Source: Variovorax paradoxus (GTDB lineage Bacteria; Pseudomonadota; Gammaproteobacteria; Burkholderiales; Burkholderiaceae_C). Taken from it: DNA of 64,000 bases. This document shows positions 36,624 through 45,367 of the stretch, piece after piece. Each line of letters opens with the position of its first letter. Position 1 is the stretch's first letter. The position numbers were made by a program, and so were the translations under genes. The stretch spans positions 31,196-95,195 of the forward strand of contig NZ_JAGGNU010000030.1 of assembly GCF_018614915.1 (NCBI RefSeq). The letters run 5' to 3'. The notes under the pieces are model-generated. The model saw nothing but the letters and a program-made list of their open reading frames with translations. It made no database searches and was not told the DNA's origin.

Positions 36624-37063
36624 GCACGTCCAAGCCCGCGCTGCGCGTCGCCGAGCCGCCGCCCGGCTTCCACGTGCGTCCGCCGATGGTGGTGGATTGC
36701 AGCGCGGTCTGCGCCATCCTGTTCGATGAGCCGGCGCGCGAAGACGCAGTGGCCCGGCTGGCCGGCTACAGCCTGCACGCGCCGAACCTGCTCGATCACG
36801 AGATCGCCGGCGTCGCGCTCCGGAAGCGGCAGCAGGGCTGGCCTGCGAACTCGCTCGCACTGGCGCTGGCCGACTATTGCGCTTACGCCATCGAGCTGCA
36901 TCCGGTCGACTTCATCGCCCAGTACGAGCTGGCAGCGCGCTATGAGATCTCGGCCTGCGACGCGGCCTATCTGTGGCTGGCCGCCGAACTCAAGGCGCCG
37001 CTCGCCACCTTCGATCCGAAGCTCGGCGCTGCCGCGCAGAAGCACCTCGGTAGCCTGCCCTGA
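36620..37063 (+). CDS. VapC/FitB-family PIN-domain ribonuclease toxin
   Basis: 147 residues. The PIN acidic residues are visible: Asp26 (VVDCSA), Glu61 (LLDHEI), and the later Asp residues in CDAAYLWLA and LATFDPKL. VapC toxins cleave tRNA or rRNA when free of antitoxin. It has about 20 extra N-terminal residues before the PIN fold. The intact active site suggests a working toxin. Confidence 0.9.
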   Translation: MSTSKPALRVAEPPPGFHVRPPMVVDCSAVCAILFDEPAREDAVARLAGYSLHAPNLLDHEIAGVALRKRQQGWPANSLALALADYCAYAIELHPVDFIAQYELAARYEISACDAAYLWLAAELKAPLATFDPKLGAAAQKHLGSLP

Positions 37064-37147
37064 ACCGGGGGATTGACCGACTCGCGACCGGCAAGCGAAC
37101 TGGTAGGCTTGCCGCTCTTCCCGCTCCCCTCACACATCCGCAGCACC

Positions 37148-38341
37148 GTGCCCGCCCGCATTTCACCTCTCCAGATCAGCGCCTTCACCGCGACCTCGGC
37201 CGTCGGCGTCGGCAAGGAATCCCTCGTCGCTGCCCTCGAGCAATCGAAGAGCGGCCTGCGCGCCAACGATTTCGGCGCCGCGCCGCTGCCGACCTGGATC
37301 GGCCGCGTCGACGGCCTCGAAGAAGCCCGGCTGCCGGAAGAACTGGCCGCCTGGGATTGCCGCAACAACCGCCTCGCCTGGCTCGGGCTGCAGGCCGATG
37401 GCTTCATCGAAGCGGTGGCTTCGGCGCGCAAGCGCTACGGCCCGGCGCGCATCGCGCTGGTGCTCGGCACCTCCACCTCGAGCATCGGCGAGACCGAACT
37501 GGCCTACACGCAGCTCGATGCCGACGGCGGCTTTCCGGCCGACCAGCGACGGCCCCAGGTCCACACGCCCCATTCGCTTTCGATGTTCGTGCAGCAGGCG
37601 CTCGGGCTCGAGGGCCCGGCCGAGACCATCTCGACCGCCTGCTCGTCGAGCGCCAAGGTCTTCGCCTCGGCCGAGCGGCTGATCCGGCTCGGCCTGGTCG
37701 ACGCGGCGGTGGTCGGCGGCGTGGACACGCTGTGCGGCAGCGTGCTGTTCGGCTTCAACTCGCTCGAACTGGTCTCGCCCGCGCCGTGCCGGCCCTTCGA
37801 TCCGGCCCGCAACGGCATCAGCCTGGGCGAGGCCGCCGGCTTCGCGCTGCTCGAACGCGGCGCCGGCCGGCTCGAACTGCGGGGCTACGGCGAGGCGAGC
37901 GACGCCCACCACATGTCCACGCCCCATCCCGAGGGCCTGGGCGCAGAGCGCGCGCTCGACGAGGCCCTGGCGCGCGCCGGCCTCGCGCCCGACGCCATCG
38001 ACTACATCAACATGCACGGCACGGCCAGCATGAAGAACGACGAGGTCGAGGGCGCGCTGGTGGCGCGCCGCTTTCCCGCGGGCACGCATGCCAGCTCGAC
38101 CAAGGGCTTCACCGGCCATACGCTCGGTGCGGCCGGCATCGTCGAGGCCGTGATCAGCCTGCTGGCCATCGAACGCGGGCTGATGCCGGGCACCGTCAAC
38201 ACCACCGCGCTCGATGCCGGCTGCGGCCCGCAGATCAGGCTGCAGCCGGCGCACGGCGAGGTGCGCTATGCGCTCTCCAACTCCTTCGGCTTCGGCGGCA
38301 ACAACTGCTCGCTGGTGTTCGGCAAGGGAGCCGGCGCATGA
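37148..38341 (+). CDS. Beta-ketoacyl-ACP synthase (KS), FabF/aryl-polyene type
   Basis: 397 residues from GTG 37148 (the frame is open further upstream, with no better start). The thiolase-fold KS triad is Cys165 (STACSSS), His290 (NMHGTAS) and His324 (GFTGHTLGAAG). It is divergent enough from housekeeping FabF (GTSTSSIGETE loop) to suggest secondary metabolism. The next gene, overlapping as ATGA, codes for a chain-length-factor-like protein, so the two probably form a KS-CLF heterodimer. The third gene is halogenase-like. No ACP gene is adjacent. Confidence 0.9.
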   Translation: MPARISPLQISAFTATSAVGVGKESLVAALEQSKSGLRANDFGAAPLPTWIGRVDGLEEARLPEELAAWDCRNNRLAWLGLQADGFIEAVASARKRYGPARIALVLGTSTSSIGETELAYTQLDADGGFPADQRRPQVHTPHSLSMFVQQALGLEGPAETISTACSSSAKVFASAERLIRLGLVDAAVVGGVDTLCGSVLFGFNSLELVSPAPCRPFDPARNGISLGEAAGFALLERGAGRLELRGYGEASDAHHMSTPHPEGLGAERALDEALARAGLAPDAIDYINMHGTASMKNDEVEGALVARRFPAGTHASSTKGFTGHTLGAAGIVEAVISLLAIERGLMPGTVNTTALDAGCGPQIRLQPAHGEVRYALSNSFGFGGNNCSLVFGKGAGA

Positions 38342-39141
38342 AGACGCCGACCCTCTACATCGAAGGCCCGGCCTTCTGGGCCCCGACCTTGCCGGGCTGG
38401 GAGACCGCACGCGCCGTGTTCCGCGGCGAAGCCGAGCCGGCCGACCCGCCGGCCAAGCGGCCTTCGCCCCAGTTGCTGGCACCGGCCGAGCGGCGGCGCG
38501 CGCCCGACACGGTGGCGCTTGCGCTCGAGGTCGCGGCGGCCGCGATCGCCGCGTCGGGGCGCGACGCCGCGCAGCTGCCCTGCGTGTTCGCCTCGGCACA
38601 CGGCGACCTCGGCATCAACGACTACATGTCCAGCACGCTCGCCAGCGACCCCAAGCTGCTGTCGCCGATCAAGTTCCACAACTCGGTGCACAACGCGGCC
38701 GTGGGCTACTGGACCATCGGCACCGGCTGCATGGCGGCGAGCAATTCGGTGTCGGCCTACGAAAGCAGCTTTGCGACCGCCCTGCTCGAGGCCGCGGCGC
38801 AATGTGCGGCCGACCAGGAGGCGGTGCTGCTGGCCGGCTTCGACATCCCGGCCGTCGGCGCGCTCGCCTCGATCACGACCAGCCGCGGGCTGCTGGCGGT
38901 GGCGCTGGTGCTCGCGCCGGCGCGCACCGAACGCACGGTCGCCTCCTTCGAATGGTCGCTCGCGAGCGGCGCGCCGGCCGCGCCGTGGACGCCTTCCGAT
39001 GCGGCATGCGCACTGAAGGCCAACGCGATGGCCGACGCGCTGCCCCTGTTCGAAAGCCTGGCGCGCGGCAACCCCGAGGCGCTCGCCCTGCCGTTGTCGG
39101 CCACGCTGTCGCTGCAGTTGCGGCTCGAACCGCAGGGCTGA
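38338..39141 (+). CDS. Beta-ketoacyl synthase chain-length-factor-like protein
   Basis: 267 residues, matching the short ketosynthase-like family (PF13723 type) found beside KS genes in aryl polyene clusters. Landmarks are FASAHGDLGINDYMSSTLA, FHNSVHNAAVGYWTIGTGC and EAVLLAGFDIP. It lacks the KS catalytic triad, although a Cys occurs in TGCMAAS. Expected to pair with the KS encoded just before it. Confidence 0.85.
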   Translation: MKTPTLYIEGPAFWAPTLPGWETARAVFRGEAEPADPPAKRPSPQLLAPAERRRAPDTVALALEVAAAAIAASGRDAAQLPCVFASAHGDLGINDYMSSTLASDPKLLSPIKFHNSVHNAAVGYWTIGTGCMAASNSVSAYESSFATALLEAAAQCAADQEAVLLAGFDIPAVGALASITTSRGLLAVALVLAPARTERTVASFEWSLASGAPAAPWTPSDAACALKANAMADALPLFESLARGNPEALALPLSATLSLQLRLEPQG

Positions 39142-39148
39142 AGCTGCC

Positions 39149-40777
39149 ATGGACCCGATCCCCCGCCAGCACGATGTCGTGATCATGGGCGGGGGACTCG
39201 CGGGGCTCACGCTCGCGCTGCAGCTCAAGCGGCGCTTCGACGACGTCGACATCGTGGTGCTGGAGCGCCGCGCCCATCCGGTGCCGCATGCGACGCACAA
39301 GGTGGGCGAATCCTCGGTCGAGATCGGCGCGCACTACTTCGACACGGTGCTCGGCCTGAAGGCGCACATGCACGGCGCCCAGCTGCGCAAGTTCGGCTTC
39401 CGCTTCTTCTTCAGCGAAGGCCGCCGCGACATCGACCAGGTGACCGAGATCGGCGCCAGCCGCTACCTCGCGGTGCCGAGCTACCAGATCGACCGCGGCA
39501 TCTTCGAGAACTACCTGGCCGAGGAAGCCCTGCGCAGCGGCGTGCACTTCATCGACGACGCGCTGGTGCGCAGCATCGAGCTGGCCGAAGAACCGCACCA
39601 GCCGCACCGGCTGCGCTGGACGCAGGACGGCGAAACCCACCTCGTCCATGCGCGCTGGCTGGTCGACGCCTGCGGGCGCGCCGGCGTGCTCAAGCGCAAG
39701 CTCGGACTGGCCGAGCCCAACGCGCACGAGTGCAACGCCGTGTGGTTCCGCATCGGCGATCGCATCACCATCGACGACTGGTCCGACAACGCCGCGTGGC
39801 GCGCGCGCTGCGAGCCGCAGGCGCGCTGGCTCTCGACCAACCACCTGGTCGGCGCCGGCTACTGGGTCTGGCTGATCCCGCTGGCCTCGGGCTCGCACTC
39901 GGTGGGTATCGTGGCCGACCCGCGGCTGCACCCGCTTCACACCATCGACAGCTTCGACAAGGCGATGCAGTGGTTCCGCACCTGGCAGCCGCGCCTGTAC
40001 GACGAGCTCGACGGCAAGCGCCACCTGCTGCAGGACTTCGCCTTCTTCCGCGATTTTTCGTACGGCTGCAAGCAGGTGTTCTCGGGCCAGCGCTGGGCGC
40101 TCACCGGCGAGGCAGGGCTCTTCCTCGACCCCTTCTATTCGCCGGGCAGCGATTTCATTGCCATGAGCAACACCTACATCACCGACCTGATCGCGCACGA
40201 CAGCGCCGGGCATTCGGTGGCGGCGCGCGCCCAGCTCTACGACCAGATCTACCACTCCTTCTACGAAAGCACGCTGGCGCTCTACACCGACCAGTACCCG
40301 CTCTTCGGCGACCCGGAGGTGCTGCCGGTGAAGGTGATCTGGGACTACACCTACTACTGGGGCGTGCTCTCGCAGATCTTCTTCCAGCAGCGCCTGACCG
40401 ACCTGGCGCTGCTCGGCAGCCTGCGCGACGAGCTCCAGCATTGCCAGCGGCTCAACGTCGCGATGCAGGACTTCCTGCGTGCCTGGTCGGCGGTGAGCGA
40501 AAAGCGGAACCGGGCCGCCATGCTGGACCAGGCCGCGCTGCCCTGGTTTGCCGAACTCAACCGCAGCCTCAACGACCGGCTCGACGACGAGGCCTTCCGG
40601 GCCCGCATGCGGGCCTCGGTCGAGCAGCTGCGCGTGCTGGCCGGCGAGATCCTGGCGCGCGCCACGGCGGAGCACCCGGCGCTCGATGCCGCCGCGCTGC
40701 GCGCGCTGATGGCGGAGAAAATGGCCTTGGCCCCGCCCGGCTGCGCCACCGCGCCCATGCTCTTTGCGACGGGCTGA
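39149..40777 (+). CDS. Flavin-dependent halogenase-family enzyme
   Basis: 542 residues. FAD motif GGGLAG (14-19) and GES (53-55) are present. The halogenase diagnostic WxWxIP occurs as WVWLIP at 239-244, and a Lys aligned with the catalytic lysine occurs at Lys81 (LRKFGF). The set fits acyl- or phenol-type flavin halogenases better than free-tryptophan ones, and the preceding KS/CLF genes suggest a carrier-bound polyketide or aryl polyene substrate. A non-halogenating oxidase of the same family is the alternative. 7-nt gap to the CLF gene. Confidence 0.82.
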   Translation: MDPIPRQHDVVIMGGGLAGLTLALQLKRRFDDVDIVVLERRAHPVPHATHKVGESSVEIGAHYFDTVLGLKAHMHGAQLRKFGFRFFFSEGRRDIDQVTEIGASRYLAVPSYQIDRGIFENYLAEEALRSGVHFIDDALVRSIELAEEPHQPHRLRWTQDGETHLVHARWLVDACGRAGVLKRKLGLAEPNAHECNAVWFRIGDRITIDDWSDNAAWRARCEPQARWLSTNHLVGAGYWVWLIPLASGSHSVGIVADPRLHPLHTIDSFDKAMQWFRTWQPRLYDELDGKRHLLQDFAFFRDFSYGCKQVFSGQRWALTGEAGLFLDPFYSPGSDFIAMSNTYITDLIAHDSAGHSVAARAQLYDQIYHSFYESTLALYTDQYPLFGDPEVLPVKVIWDYTYYWGVLSQIFFQQRLTDLALLGSLRDELQHCQRLNVAMQDFLRAWSAVSEKRNRAAMLDQAALPWFAELNRSLNDRLDDEAFRARMRASVEQLRVLAGEILARATAEHPALDAAALRALMAEKMALAPPGCATAPMLFATG

Positions 40778-40798
40778 CGGAAACGCGCCGCTGCCACG

Positions 40799-40815
40799 TT
40801 TACGCCAACTTTACG
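40799..40815 (+). promoter_or_regulatory. CpxR-like direct repeat upstream of the response regulator gene
   Basis: TTTACG occurs twice with an 11-bp period (40799 and 40810). On the other strand this reads GTAAA-N6-GTAAA, close to the CpxR box. OmpR-family regulators bind such tandem half-sites on one DNA face, so it may be an autoregulatory site. It lies about 100 nt before the ATG at 40914. Confidence 0.45.
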
Positions 40816-40913
40816 GAGCGTTCAAGCCTGCTTGGCGCCAGAGGAAGAACCTCCGTGCACCCCTTGCCGCCCTGGCGTGGAGGTGATTCATCTATCAACG
40901 GACCCTCGCCACC

Positions 40914-41627
40914 ATGAGCACCCCCCAAATCCTGATGATCGAAGACGATGCCCGCCTGGCGCAGATGGTCGGCGAGTACCTCACGCAGTCGGGCTTCGGC
41001 TTCAGCCACGCCGCCGACGGCGCCAGCGGGCTCGAGCTGCTGCAGCAGCGCCAGCCCGACCTCGTCATCCTCGACCTGATGCTGCCGGACACCGACGGCC
41101 TCGAGGTCTGCCGCCGAATCCGGGCGCTGCCCAACGGGCTGGCCAAGGTCTCGGTGCTCATGCTGACGGCCAAGGGCGACCCGATGGACCGCATCATCGG
41201 CCTGGAGATCGGCGCCGACGACTACCTGCCCAAGCCCTTCGAGCCGCGCGAACTGCTGGCGCGCATCCGCGCCGTGCTGCGCCGCCGCAGCGAGAGCACC
41301 AGCGCGGCGGCAACGGCCGTCTCGATGCGCTTCGGCTCGCTGGAGATCGACCGCAACGCGCGCACCGTCACGGTCGGCGGCGCGCCCGCGGACCTCACCT
41401 CCTACCAGTTCGACCTGCTGGTCGCGATGGCCGAGCGCGCCGGCCGCGTGCTCACGCGCGACCAGATCATGGAAGCCGTGCGCGGCCGCGAACTCGAGGC
41501 CTTCGACCGCTCGATCGACGTGCACATGGGCCGCATCCGCGCGGCAATTGAGGTCGACCCCAAGAACCCCAAGCGCATCCTTACCGTGCGCGGCGTCGGC
41601 TACGTGTTCGCCAAACAACAGGACTAG
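40914..41627 (+). CDS. OmpR-family response regulator
   Basis: 237 residues. The receiver domain has Asp11/Asp12, phospho-acceptor Asp54 (VILDLMLP) and Lys107 (LPKPF). The C-terminal winged helix (about 135-232) ends in ILTVRGVGYVF. It resembles CpxR/RstA proteins. The partner kinase gene starts 9 nt downstream. An upstream CpxR-like repeat suggests autoregulation. The signal is likely envelope-related, but this is inference. Confidence 0.95.
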   Translation: MSTPQILMIEDDARLAQMVGEYLTQSGFGFSHAADGASGLELLQQRQPDLVILDLMLPDTDGLEVCRRIRALPNGLAKVSVLMLTAKGDPMDRIIGLEIGADDYLPKPFEPRELLARIRAVLRRRSESTSAAATAVSMRFGSLEIDRNARTVTVGGAPADLTSYQFDLLVAMAERAGRVLTRDQIMEAVRGRELEAFDRSIDVHMGRIRAAIEVDPKNPKRILTVRGVGYVFAKQQD

Positions 41628-41636
41628 GGCTGCCGC

Positions 41637-42821
41637 ATGTTGCGCAATCTCTATAGCCGCCACCTTTACGTCCGCATCTGGCTGGCGGTGGTGGCCGGCG
41701 TCGTCATCCTCACGCTCATGGCCAACTGGATCGTGCGCCAGGCCGCCGAGAACGAGCGCGAGCGGCTGTCGGCGGTGCCGCGCGAAGTGGTGGTGCTCAA
41801 CCCCCAGGACCGCGCCATCGGCTCGGGCAGCGCGGTGCGCGTGCCCGGACAGGGGCTCGAATTCGATGTCACCCTCGAAGACGGCCGCGCGCTCTCGCTG
41901 CGCGTGGCGCCACGCCCGCGCCCGAGCGGCACCACCGGATTCGCGCCCTGGCGCACACCCTTCGGGCTGGGCTGGATGATCGCGCTGGTCGGCATCGCCG
42001 TGGCGCTCGGCGTCTACCCCATCGTGCGCCGGCTCACCAAACGCCTGGAGGCGCTGCAGCGCGGCGTGCAGCGCTGGGGCGAGGGAGACTTGTCGGTGCG
42101 CATCGCCGAGGAAGGACAGGACGAAGTGGCAGATCTTTCCAATCACTTCAACGCGGCGGCCGCCCGCATCGAGGAGCTGGTGCGCTCCCACAAGTCGCTG
42201 CTGGCCAACGCCTCGCACGAACTGCGCTCGCCGCTCACGCGCATCCGCATGGGGCTGGAGCTGATGGGCGAGCGGCCGAGCGAGGCCGCGCGCGAGGAGA
42301 TTGCGCGCAACATCGCCGAACTCGACCAGCTGATCGACGAGATCCTGCTCGCGAGCCGGCTCGACGCCAAGGAAGCCGACATGGGCACGATCGAAACGGT
42401 CGACCTCACCGGCCTCGCGGCCGAAGAGTGCGCGCGCATCGATGCCGAGCTCGACGTGGCCCAAGACGCCAGCAGCGATGCGCTGACGGTGCGCGGCGTG
42501 CCGCGCCTGCTGCGCCGCGCGATTCGCAACCTGCTCGAGAACGCGAGGCGCTATGGCGCCGGCGAGATCAGTGTGCAGCTCGACAGCACCAGCAACGCCG
42601 CCGAGATTCGTGTCAACGATCGCGGCCCGGGCGTGCCGGCGGCGCTGCGCGAACGCATCTTCGAACCCTTCTATCGCCTGCCGGGCGCGAGCGAGCGCAA
42701 CGGCGGCGTCGGCCTCGGGCTGGCGCTGGTCAAGTCGATCACCGAGCGCCATGGCGGCAGCGTGCGCTGCGAGGACCGGCCCGGCGGCGGCGCCAGCTTC
42801 GTGATCGCCTTGCCGAACTAG
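41637..42821 (+). CDS. Sensor histidine kinase, CpxA/RstB-like
   Basis: 394 residues. TM1 (about 13-32) is followed by a short periplasmic sensor region (about 35-108) and TM2 (111-130). A HAMP domain comes next, then the H-box with His194 (NASHELRSPLTR), and a HATPase domain with N-box NLLENARRYG, DRGPGVP and GGVGLGLALVKS. The small periplasmic domain is similar in size to that of RstB. Pairs with the regulator encoded just upstream. Confidence 0.95.
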   Translation: MLRNLYSRHLYVRIWLAVVAGVVILTLMANWIVRQAAENERERLSAVPREVVVLNPQDRAIGSGSAVRVPGQGLEFDVTLEDGRALSLRVAPRPRPSGTTGFAPWRTPFGLGWMIALVGIAVALGVYPIVRRLTKRLEALQRGVQRWGEGDLSVRIAEEGQDEVADLSNHFNAAAARIEELVRSHKSLLANASHELRSPLTRIRMGLELMGERPSEAAREEIARNIAELDQLIDEILLASRLDAKEADMGTIETVDLTGLAAEECARIDAELDVAQDASSDALTVRGVPRLLRRAIRNLLENARRYGAGEISVQLDSTSNAAEIRVNDRGPGVPAALRERIFEPFYRLPGASERNGGVGLGLALVKSITERHGGSVRCEDRPGGGASFVIALPN

Positions 42822-42878
42822 GAAGCTGACCGTCCAGGTCAGGAAACGGGGTCCGGGCGGCCCCTAAAATCCGCCCCC

Positions 42879-44138
42879 ATGCAGAGATCGCAACTCGTCC
42901 GCCCCGCAGCCATGTTCTGGGGGCTGACGGTGTTCATGCCGGTCGGCGTCCCCTATCTCGCCTTCTTCCTGCTGCTCTTCGCGCTGCTCGCGGCCGGCGG
43001 CTGGCGCGAACGCGCCACGCGGCTGCGCAACAGCCCGCTGTGGTGGCCGGTGATGGCCTACGTGGTGTGGACCCTGGTGGTGCTCGCGCTCGGGCCCTTC
43101 TATCCGCAGACGCCGTCGAACCTGGTGCACGGGCTGCGCATCGCGGCCACGCTCCTGATGGCGTTGGCCCTCACACGCGAGGAAGCCATCTGGGCGCTGC
43201 GCGGATTTCTGCTGATGGCGCTGGTGAACATCGCGGTCATCTTGGCGCACCATGCGCTCGGCTTCCAGATCGTAGAGGCCTGGCGCGGCGTGGTGATGCC
43301 GGTCGGCAACAAGTCCATCAGCAACGCCTTGCTGTTCACCATCGTGGGCGCGACGGCGGCGGTCTTCGGGCTCGCGGCGCTGTCGGAACGTCACCGCTGG
43401 CAGTCCGTGCCCGCGTTCGCGATCACGCTGGCCGTGGTGGTGATCATCTTCTTCAAGCTGGATTCGCGCACCTCGCTGCTGGCGATGCTGCTGGTCATTC
43501 CGGCCGCTTGCCTGCACCAGTGGCGGCGCAGGCTCGGCGTGCTCGTGCTTTCGATGATCCTGGGCGGGGCCGTGGTGGCCGCGGGCCTGTGGAGTTCACC
43601 GGCGGTGCAGCAGAAGTTCGCGCTCGGCGTACAGGAAATCGAGGCGGCGCAGGGCGGCGCAGTATCGGAAGGCAGCTGGGTGGTGCGCTACTACATGTAC
43701 CGCGACACGGCCCGCATGATCATCGACCGGCCCTTCGCCGGCTGGGGCATCGGTGGCTGGACCGAGCAGTGGCACCTGCGGGGGCCCAAGCTCCTGGCCG
43801 ACTACAACATGCCGCACAACGACTTCCTGTGGATGGGCTCGCAGGCCGGCATCCCCGGCGCGCTGAGCCTGCTCCTCATCCTCCTGATCGGCGTCTGGCT
43901 GGGCTGGCGCCGCCACGACCTGGTCGGGCGCTGCGCCTTCGTGGCGCAGCTGATCCTATTGATCGCGGCCAACGCCAACTCGGCGCTGCGCGATGCGCAG
44001 ATCGGGCTCAGCCTGCTCTGGGTGGCGACCATCTACCTGCGGCTGGCGCAAGAGCCGGGGGATTCATGGCGCGGCCTGCTACCGCGCCGAATCTCGGCGG
44101 CCGTCAGTGGCGATGCGCCACGGCCTCGCCCGCTTTGA
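42879..44138 (+). CDS. O-antigen ligase-like (Wzy_C) membrane protein
   Basis: 419 residues with about ten to twelve membrane segments and a large loop between about 245 and 310 holding the family motif (RPFAGWGIGG... MPHNDFLWMGSQAG). Wzy_C proteins include WaaL ligases, PglL-type O-oligosaccharyltransferases and polymerases. No LPS genes flank it, so the exact role is open. Its 3' end overlaps the convergent zinc-finger gene by 35 nt. Confidence 0.85.
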   Translation: MQRSQLVRPAAMFWGLTVFMPVGVPYLAFFLLLFALLAAGGWRERATRLRNSPLWWPVMAYVVWTLVVLALGPFYPQTPSNLVHGLRIAATLLMALALTREEAIWALRGFLLMALVNIAVILAHHALGFQIVEAWRGVVMPVGNKSISNALLFTIVGATAAVFGLAALSERHRWQSVPAFAITLAVVVIIFFKLDSRTSLLAMLLVIPAACLHQWRRRLGVLVLSMILGGAVVAAGLWSSPAVQQKFALGVQEIEAAQGGAVSEGSWVVRYYMYRDTARMIIDRPFAGWGIGGWTEQWHLRGPKLLADYNMPHNDFLWMGSQAGIPGALSLLLILLIGVWLGWRRHDLVGRCAFVAQLILLIAANANSALRDAQIGLSLLWVATIYLRLAQEPGDSWRGLLPRRISAAVSGDAPRPRPL

Positions 44139-44313
44139 GCCGGTAGACCGTGCCGCAATAGGGACACTTCGCCTCGCCCAGGCGCGCCACGTCGAGGTAC
44201 ACCTTGGGGTGCGCGTTCCACAGCTTCATGTCGGCCTTGGGGCTCGGGCAGAACACGCCGCCCTGGTGGTTCAGGTCTGTGGCCAGCAGTTCGATCACGG
44301 CGTTGGACATCAT
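44104..44313 (-). CDS. Small zinc-finger protein (zf-CHCC, NDUFS6-like)
   Basis: 69 residues. Conserved pattern GGVFCPSPKADMKLWNAHPKVYLDV...AKCPYCGTVYRL provides Cys/His and CxxC ligands for one zinc. The family is related to the complex I subunit NDUFS6 and is often encoded beside ilvE in this group. ATG 44313 overlaps the ilvE stop as TGATG. The 3' end is antisense to 35 nt of the O-antigen ligase-like gene. Confidence 0.88.
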   Translation of the reverse strand: MMSNAVIELLATDLNHQGGVFCPSPKADMKLWNAHPKVYLDVARLGEAKCPYCGTVYRLKAGEAVAHRH

Positions 44314-45248
44314 CAGACTTTCGTGAGCCAGTGGGCGTATTTGGGATTGCGGCCGTTCACGATGTCGAAGAAGGCGCTCTGGATCTTCTCGGTGACGGGG
44401 CCGCGCGAGCCGATGCCGATCTCGATGCGGTCGAGTTCGCGGATCGGCGTGACTTCGGCCGCGGTGCCGGTGAAGAAGGCTTCCTCGGCGATGTAGACCT
44501 CGTCGCGCGTGATGCGCTTCTGCACCACCTCGATGCCGAGATCCTTGCAGATGTGCAGGATGGTGTTGCGCGTGATGCCGTTGAGCGCGCCGGCCGACAG
44601 GTCGGGCGTGTAGACCACGCCGCCCTTGACCACGAAGATGTTCTCGCCCGCGCCCTCGGACACGAAGCCGCTCGCGTCGAGCAGCAGCGCCTCGTCGTAG
44701 CCGTCGTCCAGCGCTTCCATGTTGGCGAGGATCGAGTTGCTGTAGTTGCTGACCGCCTTGGCCTGCGTCATCGTGATGTTGACGTGGTGGCGCGTGTAGC
44801 TCGAGGTCTTGACGCGGATGCCGCGCTTCAGGCCTTCGTCGCCGAGGTAGGCGCCCCAGGCCCAGGCCGCGACCATGGCGTGGATGCGGTTGCCCTTGGG
44901 GCTCACGCCCAGCTTCTCGGAGCCGATCCACACCAGCGGGCGCAGATAGCAGCTCTCGAGCTTGTTCTCGCGCACCACCTGCTTCTGCGCCTCGTTGAGC
45001 TGCTCGGGCGAAAACGGGATCTTCATGCGCAGGATCTTGGCGCTGTTGAACAGCCGCTCGGTGTGCTCGGCCAGGCGGAAGATCGCGGTGCCGTTAACCG
45101 TCTTGTAAGCCCGCACCCCCTCGAAGGCGCCGCAGCCGTAGTGCAGCGTGTGGCTCAGCACGTGGATCTTGGCGTCGCGCCAGTCCACGAGATCACCGTC
45201 CATCCAGATCTTGCCGTCACGATCGTCCAATGCGGGGAGCGCGCTCAT
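44313..45248 (-). CDS. ilvE: Branched-chain amino acid aminotransferase
   Basis: 311 residues, PLP fold type IV. The PLP lysine is Lys164 (TQAKAVSNYSNS). Other landmarks are LHYGCGAFEGVRAY near 36-48 and EGAGENIFVV. It interconverts Leu, Ile and Val with their 2-oxoacids. ATG 45248. Divergent from rdgC across 119 bp. Confidence 0.95.
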   Translation of the reverse strand: MSALPALDDRDGKIWMDGDLVDWRDAKIHVLSHTLHYGCGAFEGVRAYKTVNGTAIFRLAEHTERLFNSAKILRMKIPFSPEQLNEAQKQVVRENKLESCYLRPLVWIGSEKLGVSPKGNRIHAMVAAWAWGAYLGDEGLKRGIRVKTSSYTRHHVNITMTQAKAVSNYSNSILANMEALDDGYDEALLLDASGFVSEGAGENIFVVKGGVVYTPDLSAGALNGITRNTILHICKDLGIEVVQKRITRDEVYIAEEAFFTGTAAEVTPIRELDRIEIGIGSRGPVTEKIQSAFFDIVNGRNPKYAHWLTKV

Positions 45249-45367
45249 GTTCTTTGTCCTTTGGGGAAGGGGAATGTCGCAAAAGCTTGCGATTTTACGG
45301 CGGCGAGCGACTTCGTCCCGCCGACAATGCACGGCTTTGCCAACCAGCCAGAAAAGGGTTCGTTTCA

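Noticed and set aside
40800..42752. 650-codon minus-strand frame over the two-component system
   Set aside because: Shadow of the response regulator and kinase genes, whose domains are clear on the plus strand.
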